Notes: a model not told the origin generated them from the sequence alone. A stretch of 34,270 bases of DNA from Calditrichota bacterium (GCA_013152715.1 JAADFU010000024.1:1-34270); one strand, 5' to 3'; shown: positions 24,831 to 32,369, counted from the stretch's first letter. A program made the numbers and translations.

Positions 24831-25584
24831 TCTTTATTAATTCCTCTGCTAAACTCATATAATTTTCCGCGCCGGTCGATACCGCGTCGTACAAAATAAT
24901 CGGCTTGCCAAAACTCGGCGCCTCGCTAATTCGTACATTGCGGTTGATCACCGTATTAAAAACTTTTTTGTCAAAAAAACGCCGCACATCGTCTGCCACC
25001 TGGTTGGATAAATTTAGCCGCGCGTCGAACATCGTCAACAGCACCCCTTCAATCTCCAACTTTTTATTCAAGTGTTTCTGCACAAGCCGCACCGTATTTA
25101 AAAGCTGACTCAGTCCTTCCAATGCGTAATATTCGCACTGAATCGGAATCAACACAGAATCTGAAGCAGTCATCGCGTTCAAAGTGAGCAACCCCAGGGA
25201 CGGCGGACAATCAATAAAAATATACTTGTATTTATCTTTGATTTTGGGTAAAATTCCCGCTAAAACTTTTTCGCGAGACATGCTGGGAACCAATTCGATT
25301 TCCGCACCCACCAGATCTTGATTTGAAGGCAATAAGTCTAAATATTCAAGGTCTGTTTTTATGATCGCGTCAGTGAGATTTTCGCCCTTAATTAGTACAT
25401 TGTAAATACTTGTTTCTATTTTCTTTGAATCGAATCCAAGGCCGCTTGTCGAATTCGCTTGAGGGTCAATGTCAATCAATAAAACCGGGTATTCGGCTAC
25501 CGCCAAACACGCAGAAAGATTTACAGCCGTTGTCGTCTTTCCCACACCGCCTTTTTGGTTGGCAATGGAAATAATTTTCCCCAT
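24820..25584 (-). CDS. parA: Chromosome-partitioning ATPase ParA (Soj family)
   Basis: A 254-residue P-loop ATPase with the deviant Walker A motif KGGVGKTTT at residues 11-19, Walker A' with [12 protein letters not shown] and Walker B with FIDCPPSLG. Its short N-terminus without a helix-turn-helix is typical of chromosomal (Soj-like) ParA. It drives the movement of ParB-parS complexes. The start at 25584 has GGAGG five bases upstream; a TTG four codons further up is less likely. It is the first gene of the operon parA-parB-M23-bactofilin, with a promoter at 25617-25645. Confidence 0.95.
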   Translation of the reverse strand: MGKIISIANQKGGVGKTTTAVNLSACLAVAEYPVLLIDIDPQANSTSGLGFDSKKIETSIYNVLIKGENLTDAIIKTDLEYLDLLPSNQDLVGAEIELVPSMSREKVLAGILPKIKDKYKYIFIDCPPSLGLLTLNAMTASDSVLIPIQCEYYALEGLSQLLNTVRLVQKHLNKKLEIEGVLLTMFDARLNLSNQVADDVRRFFDKKVFNTVINRNVRISEAPSFGKPIILYDAVSTGAENYMSLAEELIKNGQ

Positions 25585-25925
25585 TCCTTCCTCCAACTAT
25601 TCCGGGTATAGCTAAAAATATACTGTATTATTTTAATAAAATCAAGCTAAAAAATTGTTGGGGCTTTTTTTTAAACTTATTAGAAAATCATAAGTTCATT
25701 TTCCCAAGACAAAATTTATGCGGTGAAATTCACGACGCAATATGGCGAAAAAAATCGCCCTCCTTCAACGACACTCGTCGCAAAATCAAATATGAAATAT
25801 CCGAAGCAAAACAGTCGTCGCTGATTTTCAGGCGAAATTGTATCGAAAAAAATATCTCTTCAATTTGTCTGTAATGCAGGAACAAAATTATGTGTGAAGT
25901 TGGGATACGCTTCGAGTTTAAAAAT
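25585..25925. other. Intergenic region between the dehydrogenase operon and parA
   Basis: About 340 bases. They contain the parA promoter (25617-25645) and a small hairpin GGCGA/TCGCC at 25743-25760 without a T tract. No gene, RNA or parS site is recognised. Confidence 0.6.
25617..25645 (-). promoter_or_regulatory. Promoter of the parAB-M23-bactofilin operon
   Basis: On the minus strand: TTGATT (25640-25645), a 17-base spacer, TATATT (25617-25622). It lies about 33 bases before the parA ATG. Confidence 0.7.
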
Positions 25926-27059
25926 CTATTTCATCGCTTCCGCTTTGCTGCCAAAATCTCTGGAAAAAGAGAACTCCGCCATGTCGTGTTCCCACTCGCG
26001 GTGAACCATGAAATATGACAAATTTTTTCCCAGCGCCGGCCCTAACATAAAACCATGGCCGCTCATGCCGACGGCGACAAAAAAATTGGGCTCGCTGGTC
26101 TCATCGACAATCGGAGTGCCGTCCGGCGTCATCGAGTATGAGCCGGCCCACTGCCGCAGCGCCGTCACCGGTTCCAACGCCGGAATCACCCGCAACATGC
26201 GACGCGACATTTCTGTGAGAAACTCAAAAGTAGCGTCCACATTTTTACCGGGAACGCGCGTCTCTGGCGTATAACAGCCAATAATTTGCCCGGTCAATCT
26301 TTGCTGAAAATAGCAGCCGTCTTTACGATAATCCACAATCATGGGAATGCCCACATATTCCACGCCTTCGGTAATCAGCGCCTCGTGCCGCTCCGGCGCA
26401 ACCGGTAAATCCAAACCAACCATCTGACCCACGTCGTAGGCATCCGGGCCTGCGGCGTTCAAAATCTGTTCCGCCCAAAAAGTTTTTCCCGAACGCGTTG
26501 TTACGGCAAACTTTCCCATGCGCTGATCAATTGTCACAACTTCTTCCCCAGTCAATATTTTCCCGCCAAATTTCCTGATGCCCAACATGTACCCTTTGAG
26601 CACAAAAAACGGATCTGCCTGACCGTCCGAATCACACCAGGTGCCGCCGACACAATCGTCCACATTCACAAAAGGAAATTTTTTCTTGATTTCCCCGGGT
26701 TCCAAAAATTGAACGTTCAGTCCCATTTGGTGCTGAATTTTCATCACACTAAAAAAACCATTTCTCTGCGCTTCGCTGAATGCCAGAAACAGATATCCCG
26801 AAGGCGCCCATGCTACGGAAAAGCCAAATTCTTTTTCCATCCCTTGGAAAAGTCGGACGCTTTCCATTGCCACGCGGATCGTCGTTTCCGTGGAAAACTG
26901 CGCTCTAATGCCGCCGATGCAGCGGCCTGTCGATCCGGCGCCCAAATATTTTTTTTCTAATAATAAAACTTTTTTGCCTGACTTTGCCAGATAATAGCCG
27001 GTTGCAGTCCCAATAATGCCTCCTCCGACAACAATCACATCGAACTCAGAACTGGTCAT
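25926..27059 (-). CDS. FAD-dependent oxidoreductase of the DAO family (beta/HcnC-like catalytic subunit)
   Basis: A 377-residue flavoprotein with the dinucleotide-binding motif VVGGGIIG at 10-17 and the DAO-family signatures LLLEKKYLGAGSTGRCIGGIR near the start and VGMSGHGFMLGPALG near the end. Members (sarcosine oxidase beta, HcnC, dye-linked L-proline dehydrogenase beta, D-hydroxyproline dehydrogenase) oxidise amino acids or N-methyl amino acids at the amine carbon. It is the last gene of a four-gene operon that supplies partner Fe-S and FAD/NAD subunits, so it should be the substrate-oxidising subunit of a complex. The ATG at 27059 overlaps the BFD gene end by 14 bases, with GGGAG seven bases upstream. 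The substrate cannot be told from sequence. Confidence 0.88.
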   Translation of the reverse strand: MTSSEFDVIVVGGGIIGTATGYYLAKSGKKVLLLEKKYLGAGSTGRCIGGIRAQFSTETTIRVAMESVRLFQGMEKEFGFSVAWAPSGYLFLAFSEAQRNGFFSVMKIQHQMGLNVQFLEPGEIKKKFPFVNVDDCVGGTWCDSDGQADPFFVLKGYMLGIRKFGGKILTGEEVVTIDQRMGKFAVTTRSGKTFWAEQILNAAGPDAYDVGQMVGLDLPVAPERHEALITEGVEYVGIPMIVDYRKDGCYFQQRLTGQIIGCYTPETRVPGKNVDATFEFLTEMSRRMLRVIPALEPVTALRQWAGSYSMTPDGTPIVDETSEPNFFVAVGMSGHGFMLGPALGKNLSYFMVHREWEHDMAEFSFSRDFGSKAEAMK

Positions 27060-27327
27060 CGTCAACTCCCGCTAAAATTTTCAAAGGCACCGTTTTCAGC
27101 GGCGGTCGGAAACTTGGCTCCCAAACCGCAGCCAGGGGTTTCCCCGTGCGACGCGAAATGATCTGCGCAATCAATCTGCCGCATGTGCGCCCCTGACAGG
27201 GACCCATTCCCGCGCGCAGCGTTTTTTTGATTTCCGCCACCGTGGCGATGCCCATATCGATCGCATCGACAATTTCTTTGTACGTAATATCTTCGCAGCG
27301 ACAAATTATGGTGTCATCTGTAATCAT
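27046..27327 (-). CDS. BFD-like [2Fe-2S]-binding subunit
   Basis: A 93-residue protein with the bacterioferritin-associated-ferredoxin fold. The four cluster ligands are Cys9 and Cys11 in ICRCED, and Cys44 and Cys49 in GPCQGRTC. In multi-subunit amino-acid dehydrogenases this domain is either free or fused to the alpha subunit and carries electrons between flavins. Here it is a separate gene. The C-terminal tail (about 60-93) is Pro-rich and lacks a known motif. GAGGT lies six bases before the ATG. It is 26 bases after the ferredoxin gene and overlaps the DAO gene by 14 bases. Confidence 0.88.
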   Translation of the reverse strand: MITDDTIICRCEDITYKEIVDAIDMGIATVAEIKKTLRAGMGPCQGRTCGRLIAQIISRRTGKPLAAVWEPSFRPPLKTVPLKILAGVDDDQF

Positions 27328-27353
27328 AATTCGACCTCAAAAATTCTGACCTG

Positions 27354-27842
27354 TCAATTCGTCCTTTTAAAAAATCGTACTTCCAGCGAAAGTTTTTTCG
27401 GAACCATCAAATAAACGACTGCCGTTTTGTCAAAACTTTTCGGACTCAGCGCGCGCTTCACTTTTCCGACGCCGATTTTTCCTCCGGCACGGTCAATCAA
27501 TTCCACAATTTCTCCTTTTTCTGGCAGAGGTCTGAATTCATAAGGCAAACCCACTTCAGCAACGTCGTCGCCCAGACTTTCATCTACGGCAAAAATTGCC
27601 AACCCCGGACAATTCGCGATGCAAATTCCGCAGCCATTGCATTTGTCAAAATCAACGTGAGGCACGTTGGTAATGTCGCCCTCGATGGTGATTGCACCCT
27701 GGGGACAAACTTCAGTACACGGATTACAGGGAATTCGCTGCACGCACTCAATCATTACCACTCTGCCTTTTTGACGACGCGTTGCGGGAGGTATTTCAAT
27801 GTCTCCGATTCCTAAAATTCCGGTCTTCAAAAATTCACTCAT
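27354..27842 (-). CDS. 4Fe-4S ferredoxin-type subunit with two cluster motifs
   Basis: A 162-residue protein. The second cluster motif is canonical (Cys68, 71, 74 and 78: CNGCGICIANCP). The first is unusual: Cys33, 39, 42 and 46, with Cx5Cx2Cx3C spacing (CVQRIPCNPCTEVCP) instead of Cx2Cx2Cx3C. The C-terminal half (about 85-162) is a beta-rich domain without an obvious motif. It probably relays electrons from the flavin subunits to an acceptor such as the membrane quinone pool or a soluble ferredoxin. It overlaps the alpha-subunit gene by 8 bases; GGAGG lies nine bases before the ATG. Confidence 0.87.
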   Translation of the reverse strand: MSEFLKTGILGIGDIEIPPATRRQKGRVVMIECVQRIPCNPCTEVCPQGAITIEGDITNVPHVDFDKCNGCGICIANCPGLAIFAVDESLGDDVAEVGLPYEFRPLPEKGEIVELIDRAGGKIGVGKVKRALSPKSFDKTAVVYLMVPKKLSLEVRFFKRTN

Positions 27843-29271
27843 GGGCAGCCGCCTCCTTCATTTTGCGTTCTCCCTGGCGAGCCTTTTCTCCGAAAGGTCC
27901 CGTTCGCAACGCGCGCAAGCCTTTCCTCACCCGATTTTTCTTCCGGACGATTTCCGCGGATGAACCAAAAAGCGACTCCGCTGCCGCCAATCCCGCCATT
28001 CTACCTTCCAGCATCGCCGAAGAGGCCTCTTCGATGCCAGCCACATCTCCGGCAACAAAAACGCCTTTAACAGAAGTTTCCATGTCTTCGTTGTGCCAGA
28101 CAACATTTCCGCCCAATTCCGGAATGTACAACATGCGACACTTCGCCTGAAAAAATAGTTCCGAAGCCGGATTCAGCCCCACAGCCAGACACACAGCATC
28201 TACGTCCACATCCTGCTCGGTGCCGGGAATTTCCTCCCACTTTTCATTCAACTTTACAATTGTCGCGCCTGCAACTTTTTCTTCCCCGTAGGCGCGCTTG
28301 ATGGTGTGCGACGTCAAAATCGGCACGCCGCAGCGCACAAGTTTAGAGGCATGCACTTGATAAGCGCCGATTTTTGGCAGCGCCTCCACGACCGCGACGA
28401 CGTCCACTCCTGCCTGCAACAGTTGGTAACTCACAATCACGCCGATATTTCCCGCGCCGACCATGAGCACTCTTTTCGCCGGCAACACACCAAAAACGTT
28501 CATCAGCGTCTGAATTCCGCCGGCGCCGTAAACTCCGGGCAAATCGTTTCCCGCAAACGAAAGCATATTTTCCGACGCGCCGCAAGCGACAATCACCTTT
28601 TTGGCGTTAATTTTGATTAATCTGTTTTTGTGCACCGCCGCCAATTGGTGCGGGTGAAAATAGCCGATGACGGAACATTCCGTAAAAATTTCAATGTCCA
28701 GTTTTTCACACTCGTCGAGCAATTTTTTCGCGATGTCGATTCCCCGGACACGGGCATGGTGTTCTTTGGAACCAAAAAACATGTGCGTCTGCTTGATGAG
28801 TTGACCCCCGATTTGAAAATTTTCATCCATCAGCAGTACCGAAGCGCCTAATTTTGCCGCCTCAATGGCAGCGGACAATCCGGCGGGGCCCGCGCCAACG
28901 ATGGCAACGTCGATTTCTCTTTGAGGAATTTCACCGCGGACGTAAGAATGCCTCTTTTCCACTTTCGGAAATTCGCCCCAACCCGTCTGACTTTTCACGA
29001 CCATGCCGTCGCGCACCGGTTCGAGGCAGGTTTTAACATTAGGCACTCCGTCCACTTCCATCTCGCAGGACGAACATTTGCCAATGGCACAAAAAAACCC
29101 TCGAGGACGGTGCTGCTTCAGGCTGTGCGACAACACGCGAATCCCGGCGGCGTGCAGCGCCGCTGCAATCGTATCTCCCTCAAGGGCGGCAATTTTTTTT
29201 CCGTCAAAAGTAAAAGAAATCTCTTTCCGACTCTCCGGAAATTCAAGAATCGGGTGATCTATTATCCTCAT
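27835..29271 (-). CDS. FAD/NAD(P)-dependent oxidoreductase with N-terminal [2Fe-2S] domain (HcnA-HcnB fusion-like alpha subunit)
   Basis: A 478-residue protein. The N-terminal [2Fe-2S] domain (about 15-95) binds the cluster through Cys61, Cys66, Cys69 and Cys82 (CAIGKCSSC and VKTC). A pyridine-nucleotide-disulphide-type flavoprotein domain follows, with FAD motif GAGPAG at 126-131, a second nucleotide motif VGAGNIG near 270, and VFVAGDVAGIEEASSAM near the C-terminus. HcnA and HcnB are separate in Pseudomonas; here they are joined, as in sarcosine-oxidase and hydroxyproline-dehydrogenase alpha subunits. The N-terminus lacks the folate-binding (GcvT) half of sarcosine oxidase. It is the first gene of the operon, with a promoter at 29385-29413 and GGAG-like sites ahead of the ATG. 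Confidence 0.88.
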   Translation of the reverse strand: MRIIDHPILEFPESRKEISFTFDGKKIAALEGDTIAAALHAAGIRVLSHSLKQHRPRGFFCAIGKCSSCEMEVDGVPNVKTCLEPVRDGMVVKSQTGWGEFPKVEKRHSYVRGEIPQREIDVAIVGAGPAGLSAAIEAAKLGASVLLMDENFQIGGQLIKQTHMFFGSKEHHARVRGIDIAKKLLDECEKLDIEIFTECSVIGYFHPHQLAAVHKNRLIKINAKKVIVACGASENMLSFAGNDLPGVYGAGGIQTLMNVFGVLPAKRVLMVGAGNIGVIVSYQLLQAGVDVVAVVEALPKIGAYQVHASKLVRCGVPILTSHTIKRAYGEEKVAGATIVKLNEKWEEIPGTEQDVDVDAVCLAVGLNPASELFFQAKCRMLYIPELGGNVVWHNEDMETSVKGVFVAGDVAGIEEASSAMLEGRMAGLAAAESLFGSSAEIVRKKNRVRKGLRALRTGPFGEKARQGERKMKEAAAHE

Positions 29272-29384
29272 GCTCCGTTCTCCGCCTCTAATCTCATTTG
29301 CCCTGGGCTACGATTATTTTAAATTTCTCTCAGGTAAAGTTATTTTTGCAAAGCGGAACTAAATTTTGCCTAATTTTATTCCAC

Positions 29385-29413
29385 AATATAATAAAAATCT
29401 TTTCTATTTACAA
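29385..29413 (-). promoter_or_regulatory. Promoter of the HcnABC-like dehydrogenase operon
   Basis: On the minus strand: TTGTAA (29408-29413), a 17-base spacer, TATATT (29385-29390). It lies about 115 bases before the ATG at 29271. Confidence 0.62.
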
Positions 29414-29514
29414 GAAAAAATATTGAATAATTTGTTGATAAATTTGACTCTCGTGCGCATGAAAATTCAAATAAGCGGATTTTGTGCTTCCTGAAATTGG
29501 GGTTGCTGACAAGC

Positions 29515-29541
29515 AAAAAGCGGCGTCAAATCACACCGCTT
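29515..29541 (-). terminator. Probable intrinsic terminator of the LysM gene
   Basis: On the minus strand, AAGCGG, a 12-base loop, CCGCTT, then TTTG. The stem is only 6 bp and it lies about 150 bases past the stop at 29694, so this is moderate. Confidence 0.5.
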
Positions 29542-29693
29542 CAATTTTGAGAGAGGAATTTTCTGAGGATGAAAACAATTTTCTCGCGTCCAATAATGGC
29601 AACCATGTTCTACTATTCATTTGAGTGGAATGTGGCAAAACCAAATTGCGAATTAGCCAGGCGTCCTTTCAGCTTGAAATTTCAAACTGCATC

Positions 29694-30140
29694 TCAGGTC
29701 ACGCTGCGAGCAACAAACGGAATCAACAATTCCCGGCCTACAGTGAGATCTCTGTCGCCGTGAATTTTGTTGATTTTCTTGATGACCTTGTCGGAAACGC
29801 CATATTTCTCCGACAATTCCCGCAGCGTTTCGCCGTCGGAAATGACGTGAATCAGCATCTTTTGCTCGGAATCATCTTTTTGAACGTCGTTGAGTTTTTG
29901 AGAAAATTCCGTGCCAAGTTGATCAACGCGAGAGTCAATGCCCTCTTTAACCTTCTGATAAATCAATCCTTTAACTTCTTTGGCGATTTTTTCTTTGGGG
30001 ATTGCCTCGAAGATTTTTTCTTTCACAGCGGTGTAATTAATTTTGATTTCTCCGCTGATGATACCTTCTTTTTTCAGGTATCCGAGTGCTGCCTGAATAG
30101 CCAACACCACCACCACAACCTTCACCACAAACTTAAACAT
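29694..30140 (-). CDS. Membrane-anchored LysM-domain protein
   Basis: A 148-residue protein. One N-terminal hydrophobic segment (MFKFVVKVVVVVLAIQAALGY) without a cleavage site acts as anchor or signal. A helical region with many Lys and Glu (about 35-90) follows, and a C-terminal LysM domain (about 97-142; HVISDGETLRELSEKYGVSD...IHGDRDLTVGRELLIPF). LysM binds peptidoglycan glycan. The start at 30140 has GGAGGTG six bases upstream; the frame continues 14 codons further up without support. It is a single-gene unit. No promoter with good boxes was found in the 240 bases upstream. Confidence 0.85.
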   Translation of the reverse strand: MFKFVVKVVVVVLAIQAALGYLKKEGIISGEIKINYTAVKEKIFEAIPKEKIAKEVKGLIYQKVKEGIDSRVDQLGTEFSQKLNDVQKDDSEQKMLIHVISDGETLRELSEKYGVSDKVIKKINKIHGDRDLTVGRELLIPFVARSVT

Positions 30141-30290
30141 AGCAGCCACCTCCAATAGGTCACATTGCGCGAGAGCGGACAATGAGATGGGAATTTCACA
30201 GTGGTTATTACAAAAATAATGCCATTTTTCGGGAATTTTAATTTGTTACGCAGAATTAAAAATTGCCGTTGTCGCGGAAGTTGAAAAAAT

Positions 30291-30328
30291 GGTAACTATA
30301 CGAGACGAGCCTCGAAGCCGCCAAACTC
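30291..30328 (+). repeat. Intergenic repeat, third copy
   Basis: Starts GGTAACT like 22256-22294 and contains AGCCTCGAAGCCGCCAA (30308-30324), the exact reverse complement of 22451-22467. A nearby imperfect palindrome (AAACCTTTGAAAGGCTT, 30348-30364) may be part of the same element or a weak terminator for the gene ending at 30383. Confidence 0.55.
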
Positions 30329-30382
30329 ATACCCTTCCAAAAGTTACAAACCTTTGAAAGGCTTCTAAAAAATCCCCAAAAC

Positions 30383-30625
30383 TCAATTAGACTCCATTGT
30401 TTCTTTCAAAATTCGCTCAAAGCGCGACTTGTAAATCAAATCGTAGGTCTCTTCCTTGTCCGGGAAAAGCCGCAGCACAGCCTTTTTGGTCTCGGAAATT
30501 AATGCCAGCGCTTCCATGGTCGACAAATCTCCTTGCCGCAAGCGCGCTGCCGTGGCGTCGACAATCAGACGCAAAAATTGCATTTTTCGATTTTCTTCTC
30601 GCAGCGCATCGTCTCGACCGCTCAT
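30383..30625 (-). CDS. Small helical protein of unknown function
   Basis: An 80-residue, charged, all-helical-looking cytoplasmic protein (segments LRLIVDATAARLRQGD and EALALISETKKAVLRLF). No signal peptide or membrane segment, and no family recognised. Its ATG overlaps the TGA of the Mut7-C gene by 4 bases (ATGA), so it is translationally coupled and probably real. A role with the RNase-like neighbour is possible but unsupported. Confidence 0.72.
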   Translation of the reverse strand: MSGRDDALREENRKMQFLRLIVDATAARLRQGDLSTMEALALISETKKAVLRLFPDKEETYDLIYKSRFERILKETMESN

Positions 30626-31083
30626 GGTTTTTCTCCTTTTATTTCAGAGAGGAATGCCTGAATTTGTTCCGCGTGACTGCCGCGCCAGTAAATTTTGTTG
30701 CAATTCTCACAAAAATAAAATTCACTCACTGTCTCAAAAACATAATCCGGCACGCGGTCTTTCACTTTTTCTTTAGTAATAGGCACAATCGGGCTATTGC
30801 ACAGCACGCAGCGACTGAGCAAATTTTTGTGTTCATCCAATTCAAAACGAGCGATGAGCTGGCGCAATTGATCTTTCAGTTTCACTTCAGTGATAAAGTG
30901 GCTCTGTTTTTCGCCGACACGTTCCGACAGTTCACGATCACGCGTCAGCAAAATCCGATCTTCCAAAAACGCTTTGAAAAACAGATCATCATCGGAAAAA
31001 TTTTTTTCGTAAAGCGTGTCGTAGCCCATAATTCGCAGCCATTTTGCCAGCGTGCCCAGCATGGCATCGACGATAAATTTCAA
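30622..31083 (-). CDS. Mut7-C (PIN-like) RNase-domain protein with zinc ribbon
   Basis: A 153-residue protein of the Mut7-C family. The PIN-like part has FIVDAMLGTLAKWLRIMGYD at the start and ILLTRDREL in the middle, with acidic residues expected at a nuclease site. A zinc ribbon follows in the C-terminal half, with CVLC and CENC pairs, ending in WRGSH as in homologues. Members are predicted RNases related to Mut7; bacterial functions are poorly known. I place the start at a TTG (31083), with GGAG seven bases upstream and the conserved segment beginning there; a longer frame up to 31128 would overlap the epimerase gene. It is 23 bases after the epimerase gene and overlaps the next gene by 4 bases. 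Confidence 0.86.
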   Translation of the reverse strand: MKFIVDAMLGTLAKWLRIMGYDTLYEKNFSDDDLFFKAFLEDRILLTRDRELSERVGEKQSHFITEVKLKDQLRQLIARFELDEHKNLLSRCVLCNSPIVPITKEKVKDRVPDYVFETVSEFYFCENCNKIYWRGSHAEQIQAFLSEIKGEKP

Positions 31084-31106
31084 GTGCTTTCTCCAAAAAT
31101 TCAAAT

Positions 31107-32084
31107 TTAAAGCCAGCCTTGCTCGCAATACCAGCGATAGGTTCGTTTGATGCCTTTTTCGAGAGAAATTTCCGGTTTGAAGCCGAGCGTTTTCTCCGCT
31201 TTTGCGCCGTCCACCAGCCAGAATTGCTCCTTCATTTCGCGCGCCTTGTCTTTGTTCAGCAGCGCCGGTTTTCGTGTGATTTTTGCCGCCAGTTCACCCA
31301 AAAAAGCAGCCACGTTCACTCCGAATTCCGGAACAACCACTTGAATGGATTTTTTGCCCATTGCCTGTGCAATTTTATTTTCGAACTCGGCCCAGTCACA
31401 CGCTTCACCCGTGAGAAAAAAAATCTGGTTCGCTCCCCGTTCATTTTCAGCAGCACGCACGATACCGCGAACCAAATCGTCAACGTAGATGATGCTGATT
31501 CGCCGCTCTTTTTTCCCGACGCGCGGCTTGACGCCCCAATTAATATATTTGAAAATTTCCAGAATATCGTCATCTCGCGGCCCATAAACCGACGGCGGCC
31601 GCAAAATGGTCACCGGAAAATTCGACCGATATTCCCACACGAATTTTTCCGCCTCTCGTTTGCTTTTTCCGTAAAGCGAAATGGGAGCGGGCTCGTCGTT
31701 TTCGTTAATTTTTCTGCCATCTGAGCTGGGGCCCACCGCGGCCTGACTGGAGACATAGACGAATCTTTTCAGGTTCACATTTTCGCGCACACAGGTGTCG
31801 AGCAAATTTTTCGTCCCCAGGGCATTGACGCGAAAAAAATCATCCCACGAAAGAGCGCGAACCAATCCTCCCAAATGAAAAACGACATCCACATCTTTCA
31901 CCGCCGGGATCAGCGTCTCCGATTGCGTGACGTCGCCGTAAACAAATTCCACCGGCAAATTCTCAATCCAGCGCAAATCGCTCGTCTTTCGCACCAGACA
32001 TCTCACAGCGTATTTTTTTTCCACCAATTTTTCAATCAGGTGGCTGCCGATAAATCCGTTGCTGCCGGTTACGAATGCGCGCAT
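31107..32084 (-). CDS. NAD(P)-dependent epimerase/dehydratase-like reductase (possible ceramide reductase, CerR-like)
   Basis: A 326-residue extended/atypical SDR protein. Its Rossmann nucleotide motif is GSNGFIG at 7-13, the catalytic YxxxK is Tyr138-Lys142 (LYGKSK), and the serine is in YVSSQAAVG. The RPPSVYGPRDDD segment is typical of the epimerase/dihydroflavonol-reductase group. The gene is divergent from serine palmitoyltransferase. In Caulobacter an enzyme of this superfamily (CerR) reduces the 3-keto group during ceramide synthesis, so that role is plausible here. A sugar epimerase remains possible. The start at 32084 has GAGG six bases upstream. It heads a three-gene unit with the Mut7-C and 80-residue proteins. 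Confidence 0.85.
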   Translation of the reverse strand: MRAFVTGSNGFIGSHLIEKLVEKKYAVRCLVRKTSDLRWIENLPVEFVYGDVTQSETLIPAVKDVDVVFHLGGLVRALSWDDFFRVNALGTKNLLDTCVRENVNLKRFVYVSSQAAVGPSSDGRKINENDEPAPISLYGKSKREAEKFVWEYRSNFPVTILRPPSVYGPRDDDILEIFKYINWGVKPRVGKKERRISIIYVDDLVRGIVRAAENERGANQIFFLTGEACDWAEFENKIAQAMGKKSIQVVVPEFGVNVAAFLGELAAKITRKPALLNKDKAREMKEQFWLVDGAKAEKTLGFKPEISLEKGIKRTYRWYCEQGWL

Positions 32085-32176
32085 GGGCGTCCTCGATTTA
32101 ATTTTTTGTGCGCTGTCTATTTTGAAATCTGTCGTCATTTGCATAATCAAAATTATCTAAATCAGTTTCATTGCCG

Positions 32177-32216
32177 CGAGCTTTAGCTCGTGATCTGCAA
32201 GCCAGGCTTCAGATCA
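32177..32216. repeat. Two adjacent inverted repeats
   Basis: CGAGCT-TT-AGCTCG (32177-32190) is a perfect palindrome around two T. It is followed at once by TGATCTGCAAGCC-A-GGCTTCAGATCA (32191-32216), which is perfect apart from one extra C. They lie about 95-130 bases upstream of the reductase start, where they could fold in its leader mRNA or act as operators. Confidence 0.7.
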
Positions 32217-32248
32217 ATAACAACTTTCTCAAAGGCAAAACAAACAAT

Positions 32249-32323
32249 ATTCCAATTTTTTGTCTTTAGTTTAAATGTAATAATTTAAAACAAATAAATC
32301 AACAAAAGAATTCCAATTTTTGT
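32249..32323. repeat. Direct repeat pair ATTCCAATTTTT(T)GT
   Basis: ATTCCAATTTTTTGT at 32249-32263 and ATTCCAATTTTTGT at 32310-32323 differ only by one T. Their starts are 61 bases apart, close to six helical turns. Placed between the two divergent promoters, they could be a paired operator. Confidence 0.55.
32277..32305 (-). promoter_or_regulatory. Candidate promoter for the reductase operon
   Basis: On the minus strand: TTGTTG (32300-32305), a 17-base spacer, TATTAC (32277-32282). Weak boxes. If used, the leader is about 190 bases and includes both palindromes at 32177-32216. Confidence 0.3.
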
Positions 32324-32340
32324 ACAATTTGATTTTACAC

Positions 32341-32369
32341 TTGACAATTTGAAAAATGATGTTTATATT
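32341..32369 (+). promoter_or_regulatory. Strong sigma70-type promoter for spt
   Basis: TTGACA (32341-32346), a 17-base spacer, TATATT (32364-32369). The -35 is a perfect match and the -10 is 5 of 6. Transcription would start near 32377, some 35 bases before the spt start. Confidence 0.85.

Larger units (their letters stand above)
29272..29693. other. Intergenic region upstream of the dehydrogenase operon
   Basis: About 420 AT-rich bases, holding the operon promoter (29385-29413) and the terminator of the LysM gene (29515-29541). No other feature is seen. Short plus-strand frames here, running into the LysM gene, have no support. Confidence 0.6.

Noticed and set aside
25730-25741. GTGAAATTCAC palindrome upstream of parA as a possible parS
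   Set aside because: It is an odd-length palindrome with the wrong core and does not match parS.
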